64,000 nt of DNA from Streptomyces griseocarneus (GTDB taxonomy: Bacteria > Actinomycetota > Actinomycetes > Streptomycetales > Streptomycetaceae). The stretch is taken from assembly GCA_003674045.1 (NCBI GenBank), contig PENC01000014.1:1-64000 (forward strand). Direction: 5' to 3'. Positions 35,253-43,466 of the stretch are shown here, piece by piece (position 1 is the stretch's first letter; each line of letters begins with the position of its first letter). Below the pieces are notes generated by a model that was not told where the DNA came from, ran no database searches, and worked only from the letters and a program-made list of their open reading frames with translations. Both the position numbers and the translations under genes were made by a program.

Positions 35253-36991
35253 GGGGTCTCCTTGAGAACGGCGGGTGCGGGAGTCGGAACGGCTTGCGGG
35301 GTCTTTGCGGGGAAGGCCGCGGAATCCGTGCCGACGACCTCGAGCGTACGGTCGGGGCGCAGGGAGACCAGGAGATGACGGCGCCACGTGGTGTCGGCAC
35401 GGTCGGGGAAGTCCTCGCGCCAGTGGCAGCCGCGGGTCTCCTCGCGGCGCAGGGCGGCGGCGACCAGGACGCGGGCGACGAACCAGAGGTTGGTGGCCTC
35501 CCAGCTCTCGGTGCCGGGCTCGGCGGTCTTCCCGTCGGCCTCCAGGGCGTCGGTGGCCTCGGCGCGCAACCGGTCCAGCTCGGCGGCGGCGCGCGCGAGG
35601 CTCTCGGCGGAACGCAGCACTCCGGCACCGGCGGTCATGATCCGCTGGATGGCGAAGCGGGCCTCGGGGGCCAGGAGAGGGGTGTCGGGCGCGTGACCGG
35701 CCGACGGCCCGGCCGTGGTGCCGGCCGCGTGGGGCGCGGCCGGGCCGGACGCGGCGATGTCGGCGGCGATGCGCTCGGCGAAGACCAGGCCCTCCAGGAG
35801 GGAGTTGGACGCGAGGCGGTTGGCGCCGTGGACGCCGGTGCAGGCGACCTCGCCGCAGGCGTAGAGCCCGGGCACGGTCGTGCGGCCGTGGAGGTCGGTG
35901 CGGACGCCGCCGGAGGCGTAGTGCGCGGCGGGCGCCACCGGAATGGGCTGCGTCACCGGGTCGATGCCGTGGGCACGGCAGGCGGCGAGGATCGTGGGGA
36001 AGCGGTGGGCCCACATCTCGGCGCCGAAGTGCCGCGCGTCGAGGTACATGTGCTCGGCGCCGAGCTCCTGCATGCGGCGCGTGATGCCCTTGGCGACGAT
36101 GTCGCGCGGGGCGAGCTCGGCGAGCTCGTGGGCGCCGACCATGAAGCGGTGGCCGTCGGCGTCGACGAGGTGCGCGCCCTCGCCGCGGACCGCCTCGGAC
36201 ACCAGGGGCTGCTGACCCTCGGCATCGGGCCCGAGCCACAGGACGGTCGGGTGGAACTGGACGAATTCCAGGTCGGAGACCTCCGCCCCGGCGCGCAGGG
36301 CGAGGGCGACGCCGTCGCCCGTGGAGACCGGGGGGTTGGTGGTGGCGGAGAAGACCTGGCCCATGCCGCCGGTGGCCAGCACGACCGCCTTGGCGCGGAC
36401 GGCGCCGACGCCGTCGCGCTCTCCCTCGCCCATGACGTGCAGGGTGACTCCGGCGGCCCGGCCGTCCGCGTCCTTGAGGAGGTCGAGGACGAGGGCGTGC
36501 TCGATGGTCTCGATACCCGCCGCGCGGACGGCCTCCACCAGGGCACGGGAGATCTCCGCGCCGGTGGCGTCGCCGCCCGCGTGGGCGATCCGGCGGCGGT
36601 GGTGGCCGCCCTCGCGGGTCAGCAGGATCTCGCCGGTCTCGTCGTCGGTGTCGAACAGGGCGCCGGTGGCGATGAGGCGGCGCACGGCGTCGGGGCCCTC
36701 GGTGACCAGGGTCCGCACGGCTTCGTCGTCGCAGAGGCCCGCGCCCGCGACGAGTGTGTCGTCCAGGTGCTGTTCGGGGGTGTCGCCCTCGCCGAGCGCG
36801 GCGGCTATGCCGCCCTGGGCCCAGCGGGTGGAACCGTCGTCGAGGCGTGCCTTGGTGACGACGGTGACGTGCGCGCCCGCGGCGGCGCAGCGCAGCGCGA
36901 CCGTGAGGCCGGCCACGCCGGAGCCCACGACGACGACGTCGGCGTCGACGGACCAGCCGGGGCGGGGCGCGTGGAGCCGTATGCCGGTCAT
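35249..36991 (-). CDS. nadB: L-aspartate oxidase
   Basis: NadB oxidises L-aspartate to iminoaspartate with FAD, the first step of NAD synthesis. The 580-residue protein starts with the dinucleotide-binding motif VVVVGSGVAGLTVALRCA, followed by RWAQGGIAAALG, ATGGMGQVF, the substrate region EFVQFHPTVL and SEAVRGEGAHL, and the ACTGVHGANRLASNSLLEGLVF motif. The C-terminal part is the helical succinate-dehydrogenase-like domain. The ATG overlaps the panC stop as ATGA. Confidence 0.96.
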   Translation of the reverse strand: MTGIRLHAPRPGWSVDADVVVVGSGVAGLTVALRCAAAGAHVTVVTKARLDDGSTRWAQGGIAAALGEGDTPEQHLDDTLVAGAGLCDDEAVRTLVTEGPDAVRRLIATGALFDTDDETGEILLTREGGHHRRRIAHAGGDATGAEISRALVEAVRAAGIETIEHALVLDLLKDADGRAAGVTLHVMGEGERDGVGAVRAKAVVLATGGMGQVFSATTNPPVSTGDGVALALRAGAEVSDLEFVQFHPTVLWLGPDAEGQQPLVSEAVRGEGAHLVDADGHRFMVGAHELAELAPRDIVAKGITRRMQELGAEHMYLDARHFGAEMWAHRFPTILAACRAHGIDPVTQPIPVAPAAHYASGGVRTDLHGRTTVPGLYACGEVACTGVHGANRLASNSLLEGLVFAERIAADIAASGPAAPHAAGTTAGPSAGHAPDTPLLAPEARFAIQRIMTAGAGVLRSAESLARAAAELDRLRAEATDALEADGKTAEPGTESWEATNLWFVARVLVAAALRREETRGCHWREDFPDRADTTWRRHLLVSLRPDRTLEVVGTDSAAFPAKTPQAVPTPAPAVLKETP

Positions 36992-37905
36992 CGCTGCGCT
37001 CCCACGGTCAGGGGGATGTTGTCGATCAGGCGTGTGGCGCCGACCTTGGCGGCGACGGCGAGGATCGCCTCGCCCGCGTGGTCGTCGGGGACGTCGGTGA
37101 AGTCGGCGGGGTCGACGAGGGCGACGTAGTCGAGGGCGAGCGGGGGATCGAGGCGGGCGGCGTCGTCCAGGACGGCGCGGGCCGCGGCCAGGGCGGCCGG
37201 GGCCGCGGCCTTCTCCTGCTCGGCAGCGGCCAGAGCGCGGGAGAGGGCGAGCGCGGTCCGCCGCTCGGCAGCGGACAGATAGCGGTTGCGGCTGGAGAGG
37301 GCGAGCCCGTCGGCCTCCCGGACGGTCGGCACGCCGACGATCTCCACGGGGAAGTTCAGGTCGCGTGCCATGCGGCGGATCAAGGCGAGCTGCTGGGCGT
37401 CCTTCTGGCCGAAGAAGGCCAGGTCGGGCCGGGTGAGATGGAGCAGCTTGGCCACGACCGTGAGCATGCCGTCGAAGTGCCCGGGGCGCGAGGAGCCTTC
37501 CAGTCGCTCGCCCATGGGGCCCGCGGCGAGGCGGACCTGGGGCTCCCCGCCGGGATACACCTCCTCCACGGAGGGGGCGAACACGGCATCCGCGCCCGAC
37601 GCCTCGGCGATCTCGAGGTCGGCGTCCAGGGTGCGCGGATAGCGGTCCAGGTCCTCCCCCGCGCCGAACTGCAGGGGGTTGACGAAGACCGTGACGACCA
37701 CGAGGCCCTTGCTGCCGACGCGCTCTCGCGCGGCGCGTATGAGGGTGGCGTGACCCTCGTGGAGCGCGCCCATGGTCATCACGACGGCGGTGCGGCCCGG
37801 AACCGCGTAGTGGTCGAGGAGGGAGCCGAGGTCCTCGTGGGCGTCGATGAGCTCGAAGCCCGGCTCGCGGTTCCGGTCCTTCAGCCACTCGGTCACAGCG
37901 TTCAC
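36988..37905 (-). CDS. panC: Pantothenate synthetase
   Basis: PanC condenses pantoate with beta-alanine using ATP to form pantothenate. The 305-residue protein has the signature MGALHEGHATLI (HXGH), FVNPLQFGAGEDLDRYPRTL, FFGQKDAQQL and the second ATP motif ALSSRNRYL. The chosen GTG at 37905 overlaps the DUF2520 gene's stop as GTGA. A later GTG (37893) also exists. It is in one overlapping operon with nadB, nadC and coaX. Confidence 0.96.
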   Translation of the reverse strand: MNAVTEWLKDRNREPGFELIDAHEDLGSLLDHYAVPGRTAVVMTMGALHEGHATLIRAARERVGSKGLVVVTVFVNPLQFGAGEDLDRYPRTLDADLEIAEASGADAVFAPSVEEVYPGGEPQVRLAAGPMGERLEGSSRPGHFDGMLTVVAKLLHLTRPDLAFFGQKDAQQLALIRRMARDLNFPVEIVGVPTVREADGLALSSRNRYLSAAERRTALALSRALAAAEQEKAAAPAALAAARAVLDDAARLDPPLALDYVALVDPADFTDVPDDHAGEAILAVAAKVGATRLIDNIPLTVGAQR

Positions 37906-38822
37906 GGCCGTCCTCCGTCGGACAGTACGCCGAGCAGATCCTCGGCCAGTTCGGGCTTGAGCAGGCCGGCTGCGAGGGCGCGGTCGGCGGTCGTACGGGC
38001 CATGGCCAGATAGCCGGCGACGGCCTGTGGGGCGTGCGCGCGCAGCTCGGCGATGTGCGCGGCGACGGTGCCGGCGTCGCCGCGGGCCACCGGGCCGGTG
38101 AGAGCGGCGTCGCCGCTGCGCAGGACGTTGTCCAGGGCGGCGCCGAGGAGGGGGCCGAGCATGCGGTCGGGGGCGGCGACGCCCGCGGTCCGCAGCAGGT
38201 CCATGGCCTGGGCGACCAGGGTGACCAGGTGGTTGGAGCCGATGGCGAGGGCCGCGTGGTAGAGCGGGCGGGCGCTCTCCGCTATCCACTCGGGCTCGCC
38301 GCCCATCTCGATGACCAGGGCCTCCGCGGCGAGCCGCAGCTCCTCGGGCGCGGTGACGCCGAAGGAGCAGCCCGCGAGGCGCTCGACGTCGACCTGGGTG
38401 CCGGTGAAGGTCATGGCCGGGTGGAGGGCGAGCGGCAGGGCCCCGGCCCGGCGCGCCGGGTCGAGGACGGCCGTGCCGTGGCGGCCCGAGGTGTGGACGA
38501 GCAGCTGGCCCGGGCGGACCGCGCCGGTCTCGGCGAGCCCGGCGACCAGCCCGGGGAGCGCGTCGTCGGGCACGGTGAGCAGCACCAGCTCCGCGCGCGC
38601 GAGGACTTCGGCGGGCGGGACGAGGGGCACTCCGGGGAGCAGCTCGGCGGCCCGGCGCCTGGAGGCGTCCGAGACTCCCGAGGCCGCGACGGGGCGGTGT
38701 CCGGCGAGGCGCAGCGCGGCGGCGAGCGGGGGGCCGACACGGCCCGCTCCGACGACGCCCACGGTGAGCCGGGCCGGACGGTCCTGTGGGCTCGGATGCT
38801 GCGGGGAGGATTGTGCGTTCAC
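37902..38822 (-). CDS. Rossmann-like / DUF2520 protein, possible ketopantoate reductase role
   Basis: This 306-residue NADP-binding protein has an N-terminal Rossmann fold (LTVGVVGAGRVGPPLAAAL, LTVPDD, LVHTSGRHG) and a C-terminal helical DUF2520 domain (PLYHAALAIGSNHLVTLVAQA, LLGAALDNVL). It resembles 6-phosphogluconate-dehydrogenase-like reductases. As the first gene of an operon with panC and coaX, it could supply pantoate by reducing ketopantoate. This is an inference, with no direct evidence. The start is uncertain: GTG 38822 follows GGAAGG, and ATG 38861 is an alternative. Confidence 0.82.
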   Translation of the reverse strand: MNAQSSPQHPSPQDRPARLTVGVVGAGRVGPPLAAALRLAGHRPVAASGVSDASRRRAAELLPGVPLVPPAEVLARAELVLLTVPDDALPGLVAGLAETGAVRPGQLLVHTSGRHGTAVLDPARRAGALPLALHPAMTFTGTQVDVERLAGCSFGVTAPEELRLAAEALVIEMGGEPEWIAESARPLYHAALAIGSNHLVTLVAQAMDLLRTAGVAAPDRMLGPLLGAALDNVLRSGDAALTGPVARGDAGTVAAHIAELRAHAPQAVAGYLAMARTTADRALAAGLLKPELAEDLLGVLSDGGRP

Positions 38823-39006
38823 GCGGCGATGGCCTTCCGTTCCAGTCCTGGGCTCCCCCATGCCGCAGGCCAGGGGCGGGTACCGGACGATTCCTTCGTC
38901 ATGCTACGCGAGTACGGCCCTGCCGCTTCGGGCCGTACTCCGCCCTGTGGAAAACCTGCCTGTGGACAACTCCGGGGGCGCGGTCGCGGTGCGTCATCAT
39001 CGGGTC

Positions 39007-40227
39007 ATGACCGAGAACGGGAACGGGGAGCACGGCGGGGAATCCCGTGGGGACACGGACGGGAGCGTGACGGAGCCGGGAGCCGACCGGGCTCGTCGGA
39101 TCGCGGCCGTCCGGGGCGCGGAGCGGGTTCTCTCGGCGGCTCCGGCGGTGCTGACGGTGGGTGAGCGGCTGGCGGCCCTGGCCGCCGACGCCGCGGGCGC
39201 CCGCGAGCTGGAGTCGCCGCTGGACATGTACGGCGACGGGGACGGGGTGGTCGGCGAGCTGGAGCGCAGGGTCGCGGAGCTGCTGGGCATGGAGGCCGCG
39301 GCCTTCTTCCCGACCGGCACGATGGCACAGCAGGTGGCCCTGCGGTGCTGGGCGGGGCGCACGGGCAGCCCGGTCGTGGCGCTGCACCCGATGTCCCACC
39401 TGGAGCGGGACGAGCGGGGTGCGTACGCGCAGGTGTCGGGCCTGCGCGCGGTGCACCCGACGCACGCGCCGAGACTGCCGACGGCCGAGGAGATCCATGA
39501 TCTCGCCGAGCCGTTCGGGACGCTCGCGGTCGAGCTGCCGCTGGTGCGCGCGGGCTATGCCCTGCCCACGTGGGAGGAGCTGGTGGAGGTCGTGGAGGCC
39601 GCCCGCGAGCGGGACGCGGTGGTCCACTTCGACGGCGCGCGGTTGTGGGAGCCGGCGCCGCACTTCGGGGTGGGCCTCGCGGAGCTGGCCGGGCTCGCGG
39701 ACTCGGTCCATGTGTCCTTCTACAAGGCCCTCGGCGGCATATCGGGGGCCGCGCTGGCGGGCCCCGCCGAGCTGGTGGAGGAGGCGAGGGCCTGGCGGCA
39801 CCGGTACGGGGGCAACGTCTTCCAGCAGTGGCCCGCGGCGCTCTCGGCCCTGACCGGCCTGGAGCGCGAGCTGCCCCGGCTCCCCTCGTACGCGGCCCAC
39901 GCCAAGGTGGTGGCCGAGGCCCTGGAGAAGGGGTTCCGGGCGGCGGGGGTGCCCTGGTTCCGGGTGCTGCCGCGGATACCGCAGACCCATCAGTTCCAGG
40001 TGTGGCTGCCGTATCCGCCGGACGTGCTGGCCGAAGCGGGGCTGTCGCTGGCGGAGGAGACGCGGACGTCGCTGTTCGGCGGCTGGTACGCGTCCGAGGT
40101 GCCCGGTCTGTCGCTCTGCGACATGACGATCGCTTCGTCAGCCCTGGAGTGGACGCCGGAAGCGGTCGTCGAGGCGGTCGGCGCCTTCTTCGCCCGGGTG
40201 CCGCCGGGCGCCGGTGGCGCAGGCTGA
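39007..40227 (+). CDS. PLP-dependent threonine aldolase/beta-eliminating lyase family enzyme
   Basis: This 406-residue enzyme has the fold type I PLP layout of threonine aldolases. A Gly-rich FFPTGTMAQQ segment binds PLP phosphate, HFDGARLWE carries the Asp that pairs with the cofactor ring, and SFYKALGGISGA carries the PLP-binding Lys. The first 60 residues are an extra polar extension. It may cleave L-threonine or a related beta-hydroxy amino acid. A CATCAT ends six bases before the ATG. Its 3' end overlaps the convergent small gene by 90 bases. Confidence 0.88.
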   Translation: MTENGNGEHGGESRGDTDGSVTEPGADRARRIAAVRGAERVLSAAPAVLTVGERLAALAADAAGARELESPLDMYGDGDGVVGELERRVAELLGMEAAAFFPTGTMAQQVALRCWAGRTGSPVVALHPMSHLERDERGAYAQVSGLRAVHPTHAPRLPTAEEIHDLAEPFGTLAVELPLVRAGYALPTWEELVEVVEAARERDAVVHFDGARLWEPAPHFGVGLAELAGLADSVHVSFYKALGGISGAALAGPAELVEEARAWRHRYGGNVFQQWPAALSALTGLERELPRLPSYAAHAKVVAEALEKGFRAAGVPWFRVLPRIPQTHQFQVWLPYPPDVLAEAGLSLAEETRTSLFGGWYASEVPGLSLCDMTIASSALEWTPEAVVEAVGAFFARVPPGAGGAG

Positions 40228-40470
40228 GGCGACCGGGGGCCGTACGAGGGGGCGGGGGCGTGCGGCCGCCTCCGGCCGCAGGAAACGGAACAGCGTGCTC
40301 CAGCGGGCGCGGCGGGCGGCGACGCGCTCGTCGACGACGGCCCGGAAGGCGTACCAGGTGCGGAATTCACGGATCGCCCGGAGCTCGCCCTCGCCGGGGG
40401 CGGGCGGCGCGGACTCGCGATGCTGAGCAGTGCGGTAGAGGTCGAGCAGGTGCTGCTGGGTGCCGTTCAT
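40138..40470 (-). CDS. Small hypothetical protein
   Basis: This 110-residue basic protein begins MNGTQQHLLDLYRTAQH and continues with a helical RAIREFRTWYAFRAVVDERVAARR segment, then a Pro/Arg/Ala-rich tail. I recall similar short proteins next to regulators in Streptomyces. GGTGGA lies a few bases before the ATG. It diverges from the ArsR-type regulator across a perfect operator-like palindrome, so it may be under that regulator's control. The last 30 codons overlap the end of the lyase gene. The function is unknown. Confidence 0.65.
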   Translation of the reverse strand: MNGTQQHLLDLYRTAQHRESAPPAPGEGELRAIREFRTWYAFRAVVDERVAARRARWSTLFRFLRPEAAARPRPLVRPPVASACATGARRHPGEEGADRLDDRFRRPLQG

Positions 40471-40503
40471 GGTTCCACCCTGCGCCGGGTGCGAAGGCCG
40501 CGC

Positions 40504-40534
40504 CCGTCGATTGACGAGGACCGTCAATCGACGG
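40504..40534. promoter_or_regulatory. Perfect 13-bp inverted-repeat operator in a divergent promoter region
   Basis: CCGTCGATTGACG (40504-40516) and CGTCAATCGACGG (40522-40534) are perfect reverse complements with a 5-base AGGAC spacer. Each arm contains TTGACG, a good -35 hexamer, facing outward on its own strand. It lies between the small gene (start 40470) and the ArsR-type regulator (start 40569), the expected place for an autoregulated two-way promoter. Confidence 0.8.
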
Positions 40535-40568
40535 CCTGACCTGCGAGAAGAGAGGAGAGTATGAGCGC

Positions 40569-41654
40569 ATGAGCGTGGACATCGACATTGCCGGCCTGCC
40601 GCTGGAGCGCATCCGGTTCTGCCCGTCGCCCCTCGCGGAGCTGGGCGCCATGCTGCACGCCCTGGCCGAGCCGGGCCACCACCCGGGGCTGCACGGCTGG
40701 GCCACCGCCACGGCCACCGCCCTCGACGCGGACCTCGCGGACCGGCTGACGGAGGCGGACTTCCTGTGGCGCTCGACGCGTTCGGACCTGCTGCTGCCCG
40801 CCGTCCCCCGGGCCACGCTCGCCGAGGAGCTGGACGACCTCGACCGGGTGGACGACGAGGACTTCACCTCCGCGGCCTTCGAGATCACCTGCAGCTCCGC
40901 CTACGAGAAGGGGTGGCCCTCGCCGCTGGTCGACGAGCGGCAGCGGGCGCGGGTCCTGGAGCTCTCGGCGGCCCGCGGGCCGCGGCAGGCGACGTTCGTG
41001 GCGCGGATGCTGGAGGATCCCGGCACGCTGCGCGCCTGGCTGCGGCGCCTCTTCGAGGACTGCGAGCGGGCGTTCTTCAACGACAACTGGCAGCGGGTCC
41101 GGGTGCAGCTCGCCGCCGATGCCCGGCAGAAGGGGGACCTGCTCCGCCGCAAGGGCCTGGCGGCGGCCCTCGGAGCGGTTTCCCCCGCGGTCTCGCTGGA
41201 CGAGGGCGGCACCCGCATCGTGGTCGACAAGCTGACCAGCGGCCGGACCCGGGCGGGGCAGGAGCACGGCGTCGTCTTCGTGCCGACGGCGTTCGGCTGG
41301 CCGCATCTGTTCGCCGTCCACCGCCCCGGCTGGAAGCCGGTCGTCCAGTACCCCGTGGCCGCCGCCGAGCTCCCCCGGCCCACGGCCCTGCACCTGGTGC
41401 AGCAGCGGATGGAGGCGCTGTCCCACCCGGTGCGGATGAGACTGTGCCGCACGCTCTCGCGCGGCCCGCACACCACGGGCGAGCTGGCCGCCGCGTACGA
41501 CCTGACACCGCCGGAGGTGTCCCGGCACATATCCGTCCTCAAGAAGGCGGGCCTGCTGAACACACGGCGGCGCGGGCGCTACGTCCTGCACCAGCTGGAC
41601 CTGACGACGGTGGCCCGGCTGGGCAGCGACTTCCTGGAGACGGTGCTGCGCTGA
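40569..41654 (+). CDS. ArsR-type regulator with DUF5937 N-terminal domain
   Basis: This 361-residue regulator has a large N-terminal DUF5937-like domain (about 1-270; IRFCPSPLAELGAMLHAL, FEDCERAFFNDNWQRV, GVVFVPTAFGWPH) of unknown ligand. A C-terminal winged helix follows (MEALSHPVRMRLCRTLSRG, TTGELAAAYDLTPPEVSRHISVLKKAGLL). This combination is frequent in Streptomyces. GAGAGGAGAG lies just before the start codons. A perfect inverted repeat 35 bases upstream is very likely its own operator. The ATG at 40569 is chosen, and one two codons earlier (GAGTATGAGCGC) is out of phase with the strongest spacing. Confidence 0.88.
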   Translation: MSVDIDIAGLPLERIRFCPSPLAELGAMLHALAEPGHHPGLHGWATATATALDADLADRLTEADFLWRSTRSDLLLPAVPRATLAEELDDLDRVDDEDFTSAAFEITCSSAYEKGWPSPLVDERQRARVLELSAARGPRQATFVARMLEDPGTLRAWLRRLFEDCERAFFNDNWQRVRVQLAADARQKGDLLRRKGLAAALGAVSPAVSLDEGGTRIVVDKLTSGRTRAGQEHGVVFVPTAFGWPHLFAVHRPGWKPVVQYPVAAAELPRPTALHLVQQRMEALSHPVRMRLCRTLSRGPHTTGELAAAYDLTPPEVSRHISVLKKAGLLNTRRRGRYVLHQLDLTTVARLGSDFLETVLR

Positions 41655-41704
41655 TCCCGCCGATCCCGCTGATCCCGAGCCACCCCGCGAGGGAGCCGGG
41701 GTGC

Positions 41705-42304
41705 TCACCCCACGCGGTAGACCTGCCCCGTCTGCCGTCCCTCCACCGAACGGACATACGCCTGCGCGACGCGTGCGGCGGGGACCGGTTCCATGCCGGG
41801 GAAGAAGGCGCCGTACGCGGCGACCGACTCCGCCACGATCGTCGGGCTCACGGCGTTGATCCGCTGCGGCGGCAGCTCGATGGCGGCGGCCCGGACGAAC
41901 GCCTCCACCGCTCCGTTCACGGCGGAAGCGGCGGCGCCCGCCGGGATCGGCTCATCCGTCAGGATGCCGCTGATCAGCGTGAAGGAGCCGTCCGGAGGCA
42001 GGTGCCGGGCGCCCTGGCGGACGAGTTCGATCTGGCTCAGCGCCTTCCCCCGGAAGGAGGCGGCGAAGTCGGCGGCGGCCAGTTCACCCAGCGGCTTGAA
42101 GACGGCGTCGCCCGCCGCGCACACCACCGCGTCGAGGCCCGTCACCTGCCCGTAGAGGCCCGCCACCGCCTCGGGGTCGGTGATGTCGCAGACCACGTCA
42201 CCCTTCGTCCGTCCGACGGTGATCACGTCGTGGCCGCGGTCGGCCAGGGCCGTGCGCACCGCGGTACCCAGGGTGCCGGAGGCACCGACGAGGAGAATCT
42301 TCAT
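41705..42304 (-). CDS. Short-chain dehydrogenase/reductase
   Basis: This 199-residue short SDR has the cofactor motif ILLVGASGTLGTAV near the start, the NAG-like position as VVCAAGDAVF, and the Ser of the active site in FTLISGILTDEP. The usual YxxxK is not seen as such: the corresponding region reads AAASAVNGAVEAF, so the catalytic Tyr is missing. It may therefore be a non-catalytic or divergent member. It is transcribed divergently from a LysR-type regulator, which probably controls it. Its ATG lies at 42304 with little ribosome-binding signal. Confidence 0.85.
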   Translation of the reverse strand: MKILLVGASGTLGTAVRTALADRGHDVITVGRTKGDVVCDITDPEAVAGLYGQVTGLDAVVCAAGDAVFKPLGELAAADFAASFRGKALSQIELVRQGARHLPPDGSFTLISGILTDEPIPAGAAASAVNGAVEAFVRAAAIELPPQRINAVSPTIVAESVAAYGAFFPGMEPVPAARVAQAYVRSVEGRQTGQVYRVG

Positions 42305-42431
42305 TGCCGACCATCCAGGAAGCGTGCGGAAACAGGGGACCGCGGGCGGACGCACCGCGGACGACCACGACGCTAAAGACCTCCCCCACGCCCCGGAAAT
42401 ACCTTCTGCGCAGTGACTATGCTCCGGACGC

Positions 42432-43274
42432 ATGGATGATGTGGAGCTGCGGCACCTCAAGGCCCTGGTCGCCATCGCCGACGAGGGCACGGTCACCGCG
42501 GCGGCCGCGCGGCTGTGCCTGACACAGCCCGCGCTGTCCCGTACGCTCGCCCAGCTCGAACAGCGGGTCGGGGTGCGGCTCGTCGACCGTTCGCCCCGCC
42601 GTCTGGCGCTGACTCCGGCCGGGAGCACGCTGCTGGAGCACGGCCGGGCGATCCTCGCCCACCTCGACGCGGCGCTCGCCGACACGACGGCCGTCTCCCG
42701 GCCACTGCGGCTGGGCTACAACTGCGCCGTCCTCGGACAGCAGACCGTGCCCCTGCTGCGCTCCTGGCGCCGGGACCACCCGCACGTCCCGCTGGAACTG
42801 CGCCGGATGGACAACCGCACCGCCGGGCTCGCCACGCGCGAGGTCGACCTGGCGATCCTGCGCGTCCGGCCCGCCGACCCACGCATCGAGGCGGAGGCCC
42901 TCTACCTGGAGGACCGCGTCGCCGCCCTCCCCGACGACCATCCGCTCGCCGCCCGCGGCGCCGTCACGCTCGCCGAACTCCACGCCGAGACGCTCGCGGT
43001 CTGCCCGGAGACGGGCACGGCCGACGCCGAACCGTGGCCCGCGCGGACGGTCGAGGTGCGCGACGTCGACGAATGGCTCACGGTGATCGCCGCCGGCCAG
43101 GCGATCGGCTTGGCCGCGGCCGGCACGCGGGAGAGCCACGCGCACCCGGGCGTCCGCTACGTCACGCTCACGGACGCGGCGCCCGCTACGGTGTGGCTCG
43201 CGCGTCCGGCGCACCCTGCGCACCCGGCGACGGACGCGTTCCGTCAGGCCGTACGGGACGTGATCTGCGGCTGA
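42432..43274 (+). CDS. LysR-family transcriptional regulator
   Basis: This 280-residue LysR-type regulator has an N-terminal winged helix (LRHLKALVAIADEGTVTAAAARLCLTQ and PALSRTLAQLEQRVGVRLV) and a C-terminal substrate-binding fold. By family habit it controls the divergent SDR gene, its likely partner, with an effector that cannot be read here. TATGCT (42418-42423) ends eight bases before the ATG, a nearly leaderless start that would let bound LysR cover its own promoter. The intergenic gap is 127 bases. Confidence 0.9.
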   Translation: MDDVELRHLKALVAIADEGTVTAAAARLCLTQPALSRTLAQLEQRVGVRLVDRSPRRLALTPAGSTLLEHGRAILAHLDAALADTTAVSRPLRLGYNCAVLGQQTVPLLRSWRRDHPHVPLELRRMDNRTAGLATREVDLAILRVRPADPRIEAEALYLEDRVAALPDDHPLAARGAVTLAELHAETLAVCPETGTADAEPWPARTVEVRDVDEWLTVIAAGQAIGLAAAGTRESHAHPGVRYVTLTDAAPATVWLARPAHPAHPATDAFRQAVRDVICG

Positions 43275-43290
43275 GGTTCGCTGCCCGAGT

Positions 43291-43380
43291 GCGCCCCGTC
43301 AGGGGCGCGGGGAACTGCGCGACCAGCCGGAGACGGCCCGCAGCCGCGCAGCAAGCGCAAGACGCACCCCGGTAGGCACA
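43291..43380 (+). repeat. Intergenic repeat, copy 6
   Basis: The hairpin is GCGCCCC (43291-43297), loop GTCA, GGGGCGC (43302-43308), followed by GGGGAACTGCGCGACCAGCC and the GCGCAAG tail. Two partial tails follow downstream (GCACCCC at 43380-43450). It lies between convergent LysR and response regulator genes. Confidence 0.7.
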
Positions 43381-43466
43381 CCGCCCTACCGACCCGCAGC
43401 CGCGCGCCAACCACAAGAGGCACCCCAATAGGCGCACCCCAAAAACAAAGCCGCACCCCACCCCGG

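Noticed and set aside
34588..35265. Plus-strand frames over nadC and nadB
   Set aside because: They lie opposite clear enzyme genes and show no domains.
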